NCBI GenBank assembly: GCA_937892695.1 | Contig: CALBJK010000055.1 | Coordinates: 1-12,996 of the forward strand | Length of the DNA stretch: 12,996 bases | Direction: 5' to 3' | Origin: an uncultured Prevotella sp. | GTDB lineage: Bacteria; Bacteroidota; Bacteroidia; Bacteroidales; Bacteroidaceae | Part shown: piece by piece, positions 1-7,165 of the stretch | How the letters are laid out: the number at the start of each line of letters is the position of its first letter | How positions within the stretch are numbered: the first letter of the stretch is position 1 | The notes under the pieces: model-generated | Databases searched by the model: none | Told to the model about the DNA's origin: nothing | What the model saw: the letters and a program-made list of their open reading frames with translations, nothing else | Program-made: the position numbers and the translations under genes

Positions 1-112
1 CAATATTGGACGCTTTAGCAAAAGCGTCCAATACCATAAATCCCGTGTTGTGGCGTGTTCCGGCATACTCGTCTCCGGGATTGCCGAGGCCCACAATCAG
101 ATATTTGTCCAT
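1..112 (-). CDS. pth: Peptidyl-tRNA hydrolase, N-terminal part (runs off left edge)
   Basis: Only the first 37 codons are in the window. They read MDKYLIVGLGNPGDEYAG followed by TRHNTGFMVLDAFAKASNI, the classic N-terminus of bacterial peptidyl-tRNA hydrolase. This cytoplasmic enzyme cleaves the ester bond of peptidyl-tRNAs that drop off ribosomes and so recycles the tRNA. Asn11 in GNPG and His21 in TRHN match the conserved active-site Asn and the catalytic His of the family. The ATG lies on the minus strand at 112, 44 bases downstream of the rplY stop, so the two are probably co-transcribed from the rplY promoter. A perfect 13-base inverted repeat falls inside this coding segment (see repeat). 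The family is about 190 residues, so some 80% of the gene is missing. The identification is secure despite the truncation. Confidence 0.93.
   Translation of the reverse strand, partial: MDKYLIVGLGNPGDEYAGTRHNTGFMVLDAFAKASNI
4..33. repeat. Perfect 13-base inverted repeat inside pth
   Basis: TATTGGACGCTTT (4-16) is the exact reverse complement of AAAGCGTCCAATA (21-33), with a four-base spacer AGCA. It lies inside the pth reading frame, over codons for VLDAFAKASN. Amino acids of this kind are normal at this place in Bacteroidales Pth, so the symmetry may be an accident of codon choice. It would still form a stable hairpin in the mRNA. Confidence 0.6.
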
Positions 113-156
113 TTCGTTTCCGAATGACTGTTACTTTTATAATCTTTCAGTCTTTA

Positions 157-813
157 TTATTTAGCAGGCTTTGCTGCATCGGCTGCGGAAGCTGCGTCGG
201 CTGCAGCTGCATCGGCTGCAGCTGTGTCGTCAGTCGTAGTTGCAGACATTGCGGCACGTGTCATCTTGACAGAGCAGACGATGACATCCTTGCTTGTTGC
301 AAGCTCCAGACCTTCAAAGCTCAGTTCGCCTACCTTGATGCTCTTGCCAAGACGCAATCCGGTTACGTCAATGTCGAGATGTTCAGGAATCTGCTGGTAA
401 GGAGCTGTAACGTCAATCTTACGGACAGAAAGGTTCATGCGACCACCGTCACGCACACCTTGTGCCAGTCCGACGAGCTTGACAGGAATACCGATGGTGA
501 TAGGCTTCTTGTCGTTCACTTCGTAGAAGTCGACATGCAGAACAGTATCCTTTACGGGGTGGAACTGTATTTCTTTCAGGATGGCAGTGTGGTTTTCGCC
601 GTCAAGCTGTAGATTGATTACATAAATGTGGGGAGTGAATACAATTTTGCGTATTTCCTTCATCGACACAGCAAAGGGAAGAGACTCGCGTTTGCCTTCG
701 TGGTGGTCATGACCATAGAGGTTGCAGGGAACAAGTCCTTCTTTTCTCAATGCTTTTGAAGCTTTCTTTCCAAGGTCTGTACGCTTCTGACCTGATACGT
801 TGATTTCTTTCAT
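157..813 (-). CDS. rplY: Ribosomal protein L25 / general stress protein Ctc
   Basis: This 218-residue protein is the long (Ctc/TL5) form of ribosomal protein bL25, which binds 5S rRNA in the large subunit. Residues 1-95 form the L25 domain (opening MKEINVSGQKRTDLG, with LVPCNLYG near 27-34). Residues about 100-185 form the TL5 beta C-terminal domain (VDFYEV, IPVKLVG, GGRMNLS, HLDIDV). Residues 190-218 are a low-complexity tail of Ala, Asp and Thr ending AAKPAK, encoded by GC-rich repetitive DNA; it is probably disordered. The start is supported by the conserved MKEI opening and by a promoter about 95 bases upstream. pth follows after 44 bases on the same strand, an arrangement common in Bacteroidales. 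The leader just before the ATG is AT-rich with no Shine-Dalgarno, as expected for this phylum. Confidence 0.95.
   Translation of the reverse strand: MKEINVSGQKRTDLGKKASKALRKEGLVPCNLYGHDHHEGKRESLPFAVSMKEIRKIVFTPHIYVINLQLDGENHTAILKEIQFHPVKDTVLHVDFYEVNDKKPITIGIPVKLVGLAQGVRDGGRMNLSVRKIDVTAPYQQIPEHLDIDVTGLRLGKSIKVGELSFEGLELATSKDVIVCSVKMTRAAMSATTTDDTAAADAAAADAASAADAAKPAK
171..226. repeat. Low-complexity repeat coding for the Ala-rich tail of L25
   Basis: CTGCATCGGCTGC occurs at 174-186 and again at 207-219, with diverged copies (CTGCGTCGGCTGC) between them. On the minus strand this encodes repeats of Ala-Ala-Asp-Ala type. Such tracts can gain or lose units by slippage, so tail length may vary between strains. 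The plus-strand translation gives a striking but spurious Cys/Gly-rich peptide. Confidence 0.65.
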
Positions 814-908
814 AATAAATGTGTTACTCTAAATTAAGTTTGTCTTTTGTGCCTTAATTCGCCATCACACGAGAACTTTTTCTGTAGAGATGTGCTCAAA
901 AAGCGGCG

Positions 909-940
909 CAAAGTTACTTATTTTCCTTTAATTGTGCAAG
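909..940 (-). promoter_or_regulatory. Bacteroidetes-type promoter of rplY-pth
   Basis: On the minus strand, CTTG (940-937) is followed after exactly 20 bases by TAACTTTG (916-909), matching the Bacteroidetes sigma-ABfr consensus TTTG / TAnnTTTG. Transcription would start near 904, giving a leader of about 90 bases before the rplY ATG. Confidence 0.7.
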
Positions 941-975
941 TGGTGATAAAAAAAACAATAATCCTGAAGCTTTTT

Positions 976-1007
976 CTTGGCTGGTTTCGTAATTTTATCT
1001 ATTTTTG
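976..1007 (+). promoter_or_regulatory. Bacteroidetes-type promoter of nusB
   Basis: CTTG (976-979), 20 bases, then TATTTTTG (1000-1007) fits the Bacteroidetes -33/-7 consensus. The predicted start near 1011-1012 leaves a leader of roughly 40 bases before the nusB ATG at 1050. It has the same -33 variant (CTTG) and spacing as the divergent rplY promoter. Confidence 0.7.
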
Positions 1008-1049
1008 CAAAGAATTTTAGTCTAAGAAATAACGATACAGAGTTAAGAC

Positions 1050-2129
1050 ATGATTAATCGCGAACTTATACGAATTAAGGTAGTCCAGTTAACCTATGCA
1101 TACTATCAGAACGGCAGCAAGAACATGGATTCGGCTGAGAAGGAGCTTCTTTTCAGTTTGTCTAAGACTTACGACCTTTACAACTATCTTCTCTATCTGA
1201 TTGTCGCGATAACGCGCGAAGAGCGTCATCGTGTCGAAATTAATACCCAGAGAGCGCAACGTGAGGGTGCGGAGGCTCCGTCGCAGAAGTTTGCTTATAA
1301 CAAGTTCGCAGTTCAATTGGAAGAAAATAAAATGCTCAACGAGTTTGTCGAAAACCAGAAACTTACATGGAATGACGACATAGAACTCGTGCGCAAGCTT
1401 TGTAACATGATAGAACAGAGCCAGGCCTATACCGATTTTATGGCTTCGGACGATGACTCGTATGAAGCTCATCGTGAGGTATGGCGAAAAATCTACAAGC
1501 AGCTCATTCAGGATAATGGTGACATCGACGCTACGCTGGAAGAGAAGAGCCTTTACTGGAACGATGACAAAGAGATAGTCGACACGTTCGTGCTTAAGAC
1601 AATCAAGCGTTTCGACCCGAAGAACAAGAGCAAGCAAGAGCTATTACCAGAATATAAGGATGAAGAGGACAAGGACTTCGCATGCAAGCTGTTTCGTGCC
1701 ACCATTCTAAATGCAGACCAGTATCAGCGGTACATGAGTGAGACTTCCCGCAACTGGGACTTTTCTCGTCTGGCTTATATGGATGTGGTCATCATGCAGA
1801 TTGCCATTGCCGAAATGCTCACATTTCCTAATATTCCGGTGAGCGTGACAATAAACGAATATGTCGAATTGGCCAAGCTTTACTCTACACCTCGGAGTGG
1901 CGGCTACATTAACGGAATGCTAGATGCAATAGCCCGCTATCTAATCGCTACGGGTAAGATGTACAAGTCGATGGACGAACCGAGGTCAAGGAAAATCGAA
2001 ACACAACCTTCCGAGCAGGCAAATAATGTTGCCAACGGTTCTGACGTGGCATCTACATCCGACGGTGCTGAAGATGGCCATGAAATGCCAGAAGCACCGA
2101 AACGCCGTCGAAGATTGCTCGACCTGTAA
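1050..2129 (+). CDS. nusB: Transcription antitermination factor NusB (long Bacteroidetes form)
   Basis: NusB binds boxA RNA with NusE (S10) and assists antitermination, chiefly on rRNA operons. The 359-residue product is far longer than the roughly 140 residues of E. coli NusB. Residues 1-200 are a charged, mostly helical N-terminal region starting MINRELIRIKVVQLTYAYYQ, which keeps the RxxVVQ-like opening helix of NusB proteins. The recognisable NusB core is about 208-305, with NWDFSRLAYMDVVIMQIAI, FPNIPVSVTINEYVELAK and PRSGGYINGMLDAIARYL. Residues 306-359 are a polar, probably disordered tail ending in KRRRRLLDL. The extended N-terminal half is, to my knowledge, normal in Bacteroidetes. A promoter lies about 40 bases upstream. 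The gene heads the yajC-YbbR-coaE run, 107 bases before yajC. Confidence 0.92.
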   Translation: MINRELIRIKVVQLTYAYYQNGSKNMDSAEKELLFSLSKTYDLYNYLLYLIVAITREERHRVEINTQRAQREGAEAPSQKFAYNKFAVQLEENKMLNEFVENQKLTWNDDIELVRKLCNMIEQSQAYTDFMASDDDSYEAHREVWRKIYKQLIQDNGDIDATLEEKSLYWNDDKEIVDTFVLKTIKRFDPKNKSKQELLPEYKDEEDKDFACKLFRATILNADQYQRYMSETSRNWDFSRLAYMDVVIMQIAIAEMLTFPNIPVSVTINEYVELAKLYSTPRSGGYINGMLDAIARYLIATGKMYKSMDEPRSRKIETQPSEQANNVANGSDVASTSDGAEDGHEMPEAPKRRRRLLDL

Positions 2130-2182
2130 GACTCTTTCTTCTTAGCAGTTCCAATCAATAATCAGTAAACGAAAAATCCCAA

Positions 2183-2205
2183 GGCACGGTCTGGATGGTC
2201 GTGCC
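2183..2205 (+). other. Small hairpin in the nusB-yajC spacer
   Basis: GGCACG (2183-2188) pairs with CGTGCC (2200-2205) across an 11-base loop, 31 bases before the yajC ATG. It is not followed by a T tract (CCTAAATAAAAAC), so it is a poor intrinsic terminator. It may stabilise an mRNA end or tune yajC expression. The structure is short and could be chance. Confidence 0.3.
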
Positions 2206-2236
2206 CCTAAATAAAAACAAACAAAGAAACAACGAA

Positions 2237-2563
2237 ATGAACACTTTAGTATTGGCAGCCCAAGCCGGTGCCCAAGGAGGCGGTATGGGAGGAATGTTAA
2301 TAATGATGGTCGCGGTTTTTGCAATCATGTATTTTTTCATGATTCGTCCGCAACAGAAAAAACAGAAGGAAATACGAAATTTCCAGAACTCTCTTCAGGA
2401 AGGGACAAAGGTTGTTACCGGTGGAGGACTGTATGGGACAGTGAAGCACGTTGACCTTTCTACTAACATCATTGAAGTGGAGATCGCTCGTGGTGTTGTA
2501 GTGAGTGTTGACAAAGGTTATGTCTTTGCCGATGCTTCTGCCCAGACAGCTGCCAAAGCTTAG
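2237..2563 (+). CDS. yajC: Sec translocase accessory subunit YajC
   Basis: This 108-residue single-pass inner-membrane protein associates with SecDF in the Sec export complex. It has a Gly/Ala-rich N-terminus (residues 8-18), one transmembrane helix at about 19-36, and directly after it the family signature MIRPQQKKQKE. A short cytoplasmic domain follows (EGTKVVTGGGLYGTV). I chose ATG 2237 (MNTLVLAAQ). The frame stays open to 2195, but the upstream 14 codons are polar (including NKNKQRNN), unlike the family, and they overlap the spacer hairpin. The stretch AACAACGAA before the ATG is a typical AT-rich Bacteroidetes leader. The YbbR gene follows after about 40 bases. Confidence 0.92.
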   Translation: MNTLVLAAQAGAQGGGMGGMLIMMVAVFAIMYFFMIRPQQKKQKEIRNFQNSLQEGTKVVTGGGLYGTVKHVDLSTNIIEVEIARGVVVSVDKGYVFADASAQTAAKA

Positions 2564-2603
2564 GCTTTAGGTTCCTGTAACCTGTAATGTGAAGAGAAAT
2601 CGG

Positions 2604-3587
2604 ATGAACAGTAAATTCGGAAAATCATACAAGATGTTCAGAAACTTCTTGTTCAGATGGGTGAACAAGGAGTTTCTTGTTTTTTTGTTCTTCCTTGCGC
2701 TGAGCAGCATCTTCTGGCTTATGATGACGCTCAACGAAACATACGAACAGGAAATATGTGTTCCAGCGCACTTGGTGAATGTACCGAAGAATGCTGTTAT
2801 CACTACTGACATTGAAGACTCCGTCCATGTCACGGTAAGAGATAAAGGTTATACTCTAATCACATACATGTATGGCGACCGCGTACCTCAAATCAAGATA
2901 AACTTCAATACTTACGCCAACCGTCAGGGTGGATACGGCACGGTCTCGGCTTCCGAACTCCAAAAATTTCTTTATCAGCGCCTGGGAGGTTCGTCGAAGA
3001 TAGTGTCCGTCAAGCCAGACCATCTGGAGTTTTACTTCAATTACGGACAGTCAAAGCATGTGCCGGTGCATCTCAACGGCTATATCGTGCCAGACAAGTC
3101 CTACTATCTTGCCCGCACGAAGTTCTGGCCTGAGGTTGTCACCGTATACGCCAGCCGTAAGATTTTGGACAGCATAAAATATATAAGCACCGAGCCTTTG
3201 CGGATTGTCAACTTTGCGGACACTGTAATACGTGAAGTTCCGCTTGTCCGTATAAAAGGAGTCAAGACAGTACCTTCGCGTGTGAGGGTTGGACTCTTCC
3301 CCGATATTATGACAGAGGAAAGTATCGAAGTTCCAATCCGTCCGATAAATGTTCCTGACGGCAAAGTGCTCCGTACATTCCCGTCTAAGGTTAGAATCCG
3401 TTTTACAGTGGGTGCAAGCATGTTCCGCAATGTACAGAAAAACCATTTCACTGTTGTTGCCGATTACAATGACATAATGGGCAACACCACGTCAAAATGC
3501 CGGATATATCTGCGGGAAAGTCCTCATGGAGTCCGTAATCCCCATTTGGAGATTGACCAGGTAGACTATCTTGTCGAACAGCGATGA
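2604..3587 (+). CDS. YbbR-domain (CdaR-like) membrane-anchored protein
   Basis: The product is about 327 residues. A short basic N-terminus is followed by a hydrophobic helix at about residues 23-43 (EFLVFLFFLALSSIFWLMMTL). The rest is a beta-rich extracytoplasmic region of YbbR-like repeats, for example VPAHLVNVPKNAV near the start and VPIRPINVPDGKVLR near the end. In Firmicutes the YbbR protein CdaR regulates the diadenylate cyclase CdaA. In Bacteroidetes the role is less defined, and no cyclase gene lies here. Position between yajC and coaE is the usual Bacteroidales context. The start is uncertain: GTG 2589 and ATG 2634 are in frame. I prefer ATG 2604, which has GAAGAG about 8 bases upstream. 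The stop lies 31 bases before the coaE ATG. Confidence 0.82.
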   Translation: MNSKFGKSYKMFRNFLFRWVNKEFLVFLFFLALSSIFWLMMTLNETYEQEICVPAHLVNVPKNAVITTDIEDSVHVTVRDKGYTLITYMYGDRVPQIKINFNTYANRQGGYGTVSASELQKFLYQRLGGSSKIVSVKPDHLEFYFNYGQSKHVPVHLNGYIVPDKSYYLARTKFWPEVVTVYASRKILDSIKYISTEPLRIVNFADTVIREVPLVRIKGVKTVPSRVRVGLFPDIMTEESIEVPIRPINVPDGKVLRTFPSKVRIRFTVGASMFRNVQKNHFTVVADYNDIMGNTTSKCRIYLRESPHGVRNPHLEIDQVDYLVEQR

Positions 3588-3618
3588 TTGTTTGAAGATA
3601 ACAAAGATTGGCAAAGGT

Positions 3619-4188
3619 ATGAATATTGCAATAACCGGAGGAATAGGTAGCGGCAAGTCGTTTGTATGTCGTTTGCTGGAAGAACGTGGAATACGAGTTT
3701 ACGACTGCGACGCAGCCGCCAAACGACTCATGCGCACGTCTTCGAAGATTCAGTCGGAGTTGCGTAATCTCGTAGGTGATGAGGTCTGTAAGGATGGAGT
3801 GATACAGAAAAAGGTATTGTCCGCTTTCCTACTTGAAAGTGAAGACCATAAGCTTGCTGTCAACGAAATAGTGCATCCGGCTGTAGCGTCAGACTTTATA
3901 CATTCTGGCTACTCGTGGATTGAGAGCGCGATTTTGTTCGACAGCCATTTCTACGAACGGGTTCACTTCGGCTTTATTGTAGGTGTCACCGCTTCGATTG
4001 AGGTCAGGACAGTGCGTATAATAAAACGCGACTCAATCTCTCGTGACAAGGCAATGGAATGGATTATGAGCCAGTTACCTCAGGATAAGGTGGCTGCACG
4101 ATGCGACTTTGTCATTAACAATGATGGGAAAACCCCTTTGAAACCTCAGATAGAGAAGCTTCTGGAGACGGTACGCGAAAAATCTTAG
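3619..4188 (+). CDS. coaE: Dephospho-CoA kinase
   Basis: CoaE catalyses the last step of coenzyme A synthesis, phosphorylating the 3' hydroxyl of the ribose in dephospho-CoA with ATP in the cytoplasm. The 189-residue product opens MNIAITGGIGSGKS, with the P-loop at residues 7-14. The conserved DxD of the family is at 29-31 (VYDCDAAAKRL) and the conserved HPAV motif at 86-89. The C-terminus has the usual lid and helical region (QLPQDKVAARCDFVINNDG, matching the family's QxxxxxKxxxADxVIxNxG). I chose ATG 3619 because it puts the P-loop at the normal distance from the N-terminus. The longer frame would need a TTG at 3571 inside the YbbR gene and adds 16 unlike residues. Length fits the family (about 190-205). 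Confidence 0.94.
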   Translation: MNIAITGGIGSGKSFVCRLLEERGIRVYDCDAAAKRLMRTSSKIQSELRNLVGDEVCKDGVIQKKVLSAFLLESEDHKLAVNEIVHPAVASDFIHSGYSWIESAILFDSHFYERVHFGFIVGVTASIEVRTVRIIKRDSISRDKAMEWIMSQLPQDKVAARCDFVINNDGKTPLKPQIEKLLETVREKS

Positions 4189-4300
4189 GATGTGTCTATG
4201 AAAAGTCAGTCAGGCTTTATTGCCGCAGTCAGAAAATCTGTCGATGGCTTATTTTTATGATTAAGAACCGATAAAATTATCAAAACAACTAATAATAACA

Positions 4301-4753
4301 ATGGAAACAATACTCTCAATTGCCGGAAAGCCCGGGCTTTACCGTCTGGTGTCACGAGGCAAAATGAATCTTATCGTAGAGACAATAGATGAAAACCATC
4401 GCCGTGTTCCGGCTTTTGCGACGGATCGTGTTACCAGTCTTGGCGACATCGCAATGTACACTGATGCCGAGGATGTGCCGTTGTGGAAAGTACTTAAAAG
4501 CCTTGGCGATAAGGAACAGAGCAAGCCGAGTCAGCTCAACTACAAGAAATGTAGCTCGGACGAGCTTCACAAGTACTTTTCTGAAGTGCTTCCGCAGTAC
4601 GACCGCGACCGTGTACACGACAGCGATATAAAGAAACTCATACAGTGGTACAACATTCTTGTGAATAACGGAATCACTGACTTTCAGGCTACTTTTGCAC
4701 CCGAAGAAACAGACGGCAATGCCGAGCAGACCGAGGAGCAGAAGGCTGATTAG
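4301..4753 (+). CDS. DUF5606-family conserved protein
   Basis: The 150-residue cytoplasmic protein begins METILSIAGKPGLYRLVSRG, which I recognise as the DUF5606 opening found throughout Bacteroidetes. Residues 1-66 form this domain, a compact beta-rich unit ending in DAEDVPLWKVL. Residues 82-128 form a second conserved segment (SSDELHKYFSEVLPQYDRDRVHDSDIKKLIQWYNILVNNGITDF), predicted helical. The tail is acidic (EETDGNAEQTEEQKAD). No catalytic residues are evident and the function is not established. Neighbouring coaE and nusB make up its common context in Bacteroidales, suggesting a housekeeping role. The 112-base spacer after coaE is AT-rich; TATTTTTA at 4250 resembles a -7 box but lacks a good -33 partner. 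A terminator follows the stop. Confidence 0.85.
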   Translation: METILSIAGKPGLYRLVSRGKMNLIVETIDENHRRVPAFATDRVTSLGDIAMYTDAEDVPLWKVLKSLGDKEQSKPSQLNYKKCSSDELHKYFSEVLPQYDRDRVHDSDIKKLIQWYNILVNNGITDFQATFAPEETDGNAEQTEEQKAD

Positions 4754-4779
4754 ACTAAATAAGATATCTGAAAAAATGA

Positions 4780-4829
4780 AAATGTCTGCAAGGCTGGCTA
4801 TTGGTCAGTTTGCAGATATTTTTGTTTTA
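4780..4829 (+). terminator. Intrinsic terminator after the DUF5606 gene
   Basis: AAATGTCTGCAA (4780-4791) pairs with TTGCAGATATTT (4810-4821), 12 base pairs including one G-U, and the T-rich run TTTTTGTTTT follows. The 18-base loop can form a further small stem (CTGG with GTCAG-type pairing). It begins 27 bases after the DUF5606 stop and probably ends the nusB-DUF5606 transcription unit. Confidence 0.65.
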
Positions 4830-4897
4830 TGGCGTGGTCTATGCTGATAATAAAAAGGCCTGCATGAAGAATTTTACGGTTTAGATAAGAAAAAACA

Positions 4898-5995
4898 ATG
4901 AAAAAGATTATTGTCGCGTGCGATTCGTTTAAGGGGTGCATGACATCGTCCGAGGCCAATAGTGCCGTTGCTTCCGCCGTGAGCGATCGCTGTCCAGACG
5001 CGTCTGTCGTGAGTCTTCCCGTATCTGACGGTGGTGACGGAATGCTTGAAGCTTTTGCTTCGGCTCTTCGTGCCGAGAAGGTCAGAGTATGTGTACATGA
5101 TCCTATGATGCGTCGGGTCACATCATGTTATGGTATAGCACCTGATGGGACTGCTGTCATAGAGATAGCTCAAGCCGCAGGTCTGACGCTCGTCAGTTCT
5201 GCCGATCGCAATCCGATGGTGGCCACAAGCTATGGAGTCGGAGAACTGATTGCCGATGCTGTGCGTCGTGGATGCCGTGACTTTATTGTCGGACTCGGTG
5301 GCAGTGCGACGAGCGATGCCGGTATAGGTATGCTTCGTGCCTTAACTGACCTTCTTACCCGTGGAGGAACTATCGACGACGCTCTGCAAGGGCAGCTTAA
5401 AGGGTGTCGGTTCACGCTTGCTTGCGATGTGCGCAATCCTCTTTGCGGACCTGACGGTGCTGTCTATGTTTTTGCTCTGCAGAAGGGAGCTACGCCCGAA
5501 ATGCTTCCGCAGCTTGATGCGCGTGCGCGTCGGTTTGCCGATTTCTCTGCGCGTCATTTCGGTTACGACCGTTCTGCCGAGTCTGGAGCAGGTGCGGCGG
5601 GCGGACTAGGCTATGCCTTTATGCAGTATTTAGGTGCGGCATTCCGTTCGGGAGCCGATTATCTTCTCGACCTTCTCGGCTACGAAAAGCTTCTTTCCGG
5701 CGCAGCTCTCGTCATCACTGGTGAAGGCAGTTCTGACAGGCAGACACTCATGGGCAAAATGCCACAGCGTATCATGGATCGTGCTCTCGCGGCTAAAGTA
5801 CCGACCGTCCTTCTTTCCGGACGCGTCAGCGGCCGCAAATCGCTCATAAAGGCCGGCTTTGCTGATGTCGTGTGCATCAATCCTGATGACTGTGACCTTG
5901 AAGAAGCTATGCGCAAAGAAGTGGCAAAGAAGCGTATAGCCGAGACCGCAAAAGCGGTAATCGCCAGAATCATAATGGACAAGAATGAAATTTAA
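4898..5995 (+). CDS. Glycerate kinase (GarK/GlxK family)
   Basis: This 365-residue cytoplasmic enzyme phosphorylates D-glycerate with ATP, giving 2- or 3-phosphoglycerate and feeding lower glycolysis. All family landmarks are present: ACDSFKG (7-13), SDGGDGMLEA (43-52), GLGGSATSDAGIGML (132-146), LACDVRNPLCGPDGA (174-188), GAAGGLGYA (232-240), and TGEGSSDRQTLMGKMP (274-289), which is normally at the active site. Length is close to the family norm of about 370-380. The start has the standard MKKIIVACDSFKG opening. I cannot tell 2- from 3-phosphoglycerate specificity, so I give no symbol. It is the first gene after the terminator at 4780-4829 and is followed after 11 bases by the hydrolase, probably in one operon. 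No clear promoter box is visible in the 70 bases before it. Confidence 0.93.
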   Translation: MKKIIVACDSFKGCMTSSEANSAVASAVSDRCPDASVVSLPVSDGGDGMLEAFASALRAEKVRVCVHDPMMRRVTSCYGIAPDGTAVIEIAQAAGLTLVSSADRNPMVATSYGVGELIADAVRRGCRDFIVGLGGSATSDAGIGMLRALTDLLTRGGTIDDALQGQLKGCRFTLACDVRNPLCGPDGAVYVFALQKGATPEMLPQLDARARRFADFSARHFGYDRSAESGAGAAGGLGYAFMQYLGAAFRSGADYLLDLLGYEKLLSGAALVITGEGSSDRQTLMGKMPQRIMDRALAAKVPTVLLSGRVSGRKSLIKAGFADVVCINPDDCDLEEAMRKEVAKKRIAETAKAVIARIIMDKNEI

Positions 5996-6006
5996 AAATC
6001 AGACAG

Positions 6007-6966
6007 ATGAATAAGAAGCTTCTTTATACCATTTTAGCAGTTGTGTCGTTGGTGTTGCTCGTGATTGCCGGAGGCAGTTTCTATCTTATTGACTATGCCC
6101 TTGACAACAGCTCCCGTACACGTAACGAACCAAACCGTTTCGCCTATATCGTCAAGAAATACCCTGAGCTGAAATCTTGGATAGATAGTCTCGAAATGGA
6201 GAAGTCGCTCCGCGACACGTTCATTGTCGTGCCCGACGGCGAACGCCAACATGCTATCTTCGTGCGTTCGCGTCGAGGTTTTGGACGCACCGCCGTTGTT
6301 GTGCACGGCTATAAGGACCGGGCGGCCAACATGCTCCACATCGCCCGTATCTATAACAAGATGCTCGGCTACAACGTTCTTCTGCCCGACCTCCACGGCC
6401 ATGGGCAGAGCGACGGCGACGACGTACAGATGGGCTGGAAAGACCGGCTCGATGTTCTTCATTGGATTCAAGTGTCAGAAAAAATGTTCCGCAATGTCTC
6501 CGAGGACAGTTCGCGCGTTGTAGTTCATGGCATCTCTATGGGAGCGGCTACGACAATGTGCGTCGCTGGCGAACCAACACCGGCATACGTGAAATGTTTC
6601 GTCGAGGATTGCGGCTACACATCGGCTTGGGATGAATTTGTGCACGAACTGAAGAATCGTTTCGGTATGCCCCCTTTCCCTTTACTCTACACCAGTAGTG
6701 CATTGTGCAAGCTAAGATACGGTTGGAGCTTCGGCGAGGCTTCACCTCTTAGTCAGGTGGCCAAATGTCGTAAACCAATGCTGTTCATCCACGGCGGTAA
6801 CGATGTTTTTGTCCCGACATCGATGGTCTATCCGTTGTACAAGGCTAAACCTGAGCCAAAGGAATTGTGGATTGCCCCAGGCAGTGCCCATGCCTTGTCC
6901 TATCACGACCACAAGGCAGAGTATGTCAGACGGGTTGTCGGTTTTGTGTCGCCGTTGTTCAAATGA
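6007..6966 (+). CDS. Membrane-anchored alpha/beta hydrolase
   Basis: The 319-residue protein has a single hydrophobic helix at residues 5-27 (LLYTILAVVSLVLLVIAGGSFYL), then a soluble alpha/beta-hydrolase domain that is probably periplasmic. The oxyanion-hole motif is VVVHGYKDR (97-105). DLHGHGQSDG (128-137) is typical of serine hydrolases. The nucleophile elbow is HGISMGAA with Ser177. The acid is probably Asp266 in HGGNDVFVP, and the base His295 in GSAHALSYH. The overall pattern resembles the BAAT/YhhW- or BEM46-like alpha/beta hydrolases of Bacteroidetes. The substrate cannot be named; esters or small acylated compounds are possible. It starts 11 bases after the glycerate kinase stop and is probably translated from the same mRNA, but a metabolic link is only inference. 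Confidence 0.87.
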   Translation: MNKKLLYTILAVVSLVLLVIAGGSFYLIDYALDNSSRTRNEPNRFAYIVKKYPELKSWIDSLEMEKSLRDTFIVVPDGERQHAIFVRSRRGFGRTAVVVHGYKDRAANMLHIARIYNKMLGYNVLLPDLHGHGQSDGDDVQMGWKDRLDVLHWIQVSEKMFRNVSEDSSRVVVHGISMGAATTMCVAGEPTPAYVKCFVEDCGYTSAWDEFVHELKNRFGMPPFPLLYTSSALCKLRYGWSFGEASPLSQVAKCRKPMLFIHGGNDVFVPTSMVYPLYKAKPEPKELWIAPGSAHALSYHDHKAEYVRRVVGFVSPLFK

Positions 6967-7009
6967 CGTAAGCAGGATGATATTATTTGGGGTAAATATT
7001 AGGGTCCGG

Positions 7010-7037
7010 AAAAATGAGGCCGGTTATTACCGGCCTC
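7010..7037 (-). terminator. Intrinsic terminator serving the S9 peptidase gene
   Basis: GAGGCCGGT (7016-7024) and ACCGGCCTC (7029-7037) form a perfect GC-rich 9-base-pair stem with a four-base loop. On the minus strand it is followed by ATTTTTCC, a short T tract. On the plus strand the next bases are GGGCGG, so it should terminate mainly minus-strand transcription, about 110 bases after the peptidase stop. Confidence 0.7.
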
Positions 7038-7110
7038 GGGCGGTTCACGGTTTTGCAATACGGTCTCTACGTATTCACGCATTTCAAATGCAGTGAATAA
7101 GTCTCCATAT

Positions 7111-7165
7111 AAAAAGAAAAACGGATGCTTTCAGAATAAAATTCCCGTTCACCACGCTACATCCG
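7111..7165 (-). terminator. Possible first terminator overlapping the end of the S9 peptidase gene
   Basis: Reading the minus strand, CGGATG (7165-7160, in the last codons) can pair with CATCCG (7127-7122), followed directly by TTTTTCTTTTT. The loop is 32 bases with a weak inner stem (GAAT/ATTC). The T tract is excellent and the stem is poor, so this is a weaker candidate than the hairpin at 7016-7037. Confidence 0.35.

Noticed and set aside
55..612. Plus-strand 185-codon frame with a Cys/Gly-rich segment resembling a metallothionein or a Cys-rich peptide
   Set aside because: It lies antisense to rplY; the Cys-rich stretch is just the other strand of the Ala/Asp repeat tail, and rplY is unambiguous.
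1089..1637. Minus-strand 182-codon frame
   Set aside because: Entirely antisense to nusB; composition looks like a shadow and no motif is seen.
2195..2236. Upstream extension of yajC (14 extra codons)
   Set aside because: The residues are polar and precede the normal YajC N-terminus; ATG 2237 fits the family.
3571..3618. TTG start extending coaE into the YbbR gene
   Set aside because: A rare start codon, and it places the P-loop 16 residues too far from the N-terminus; ATG 3619 fits.
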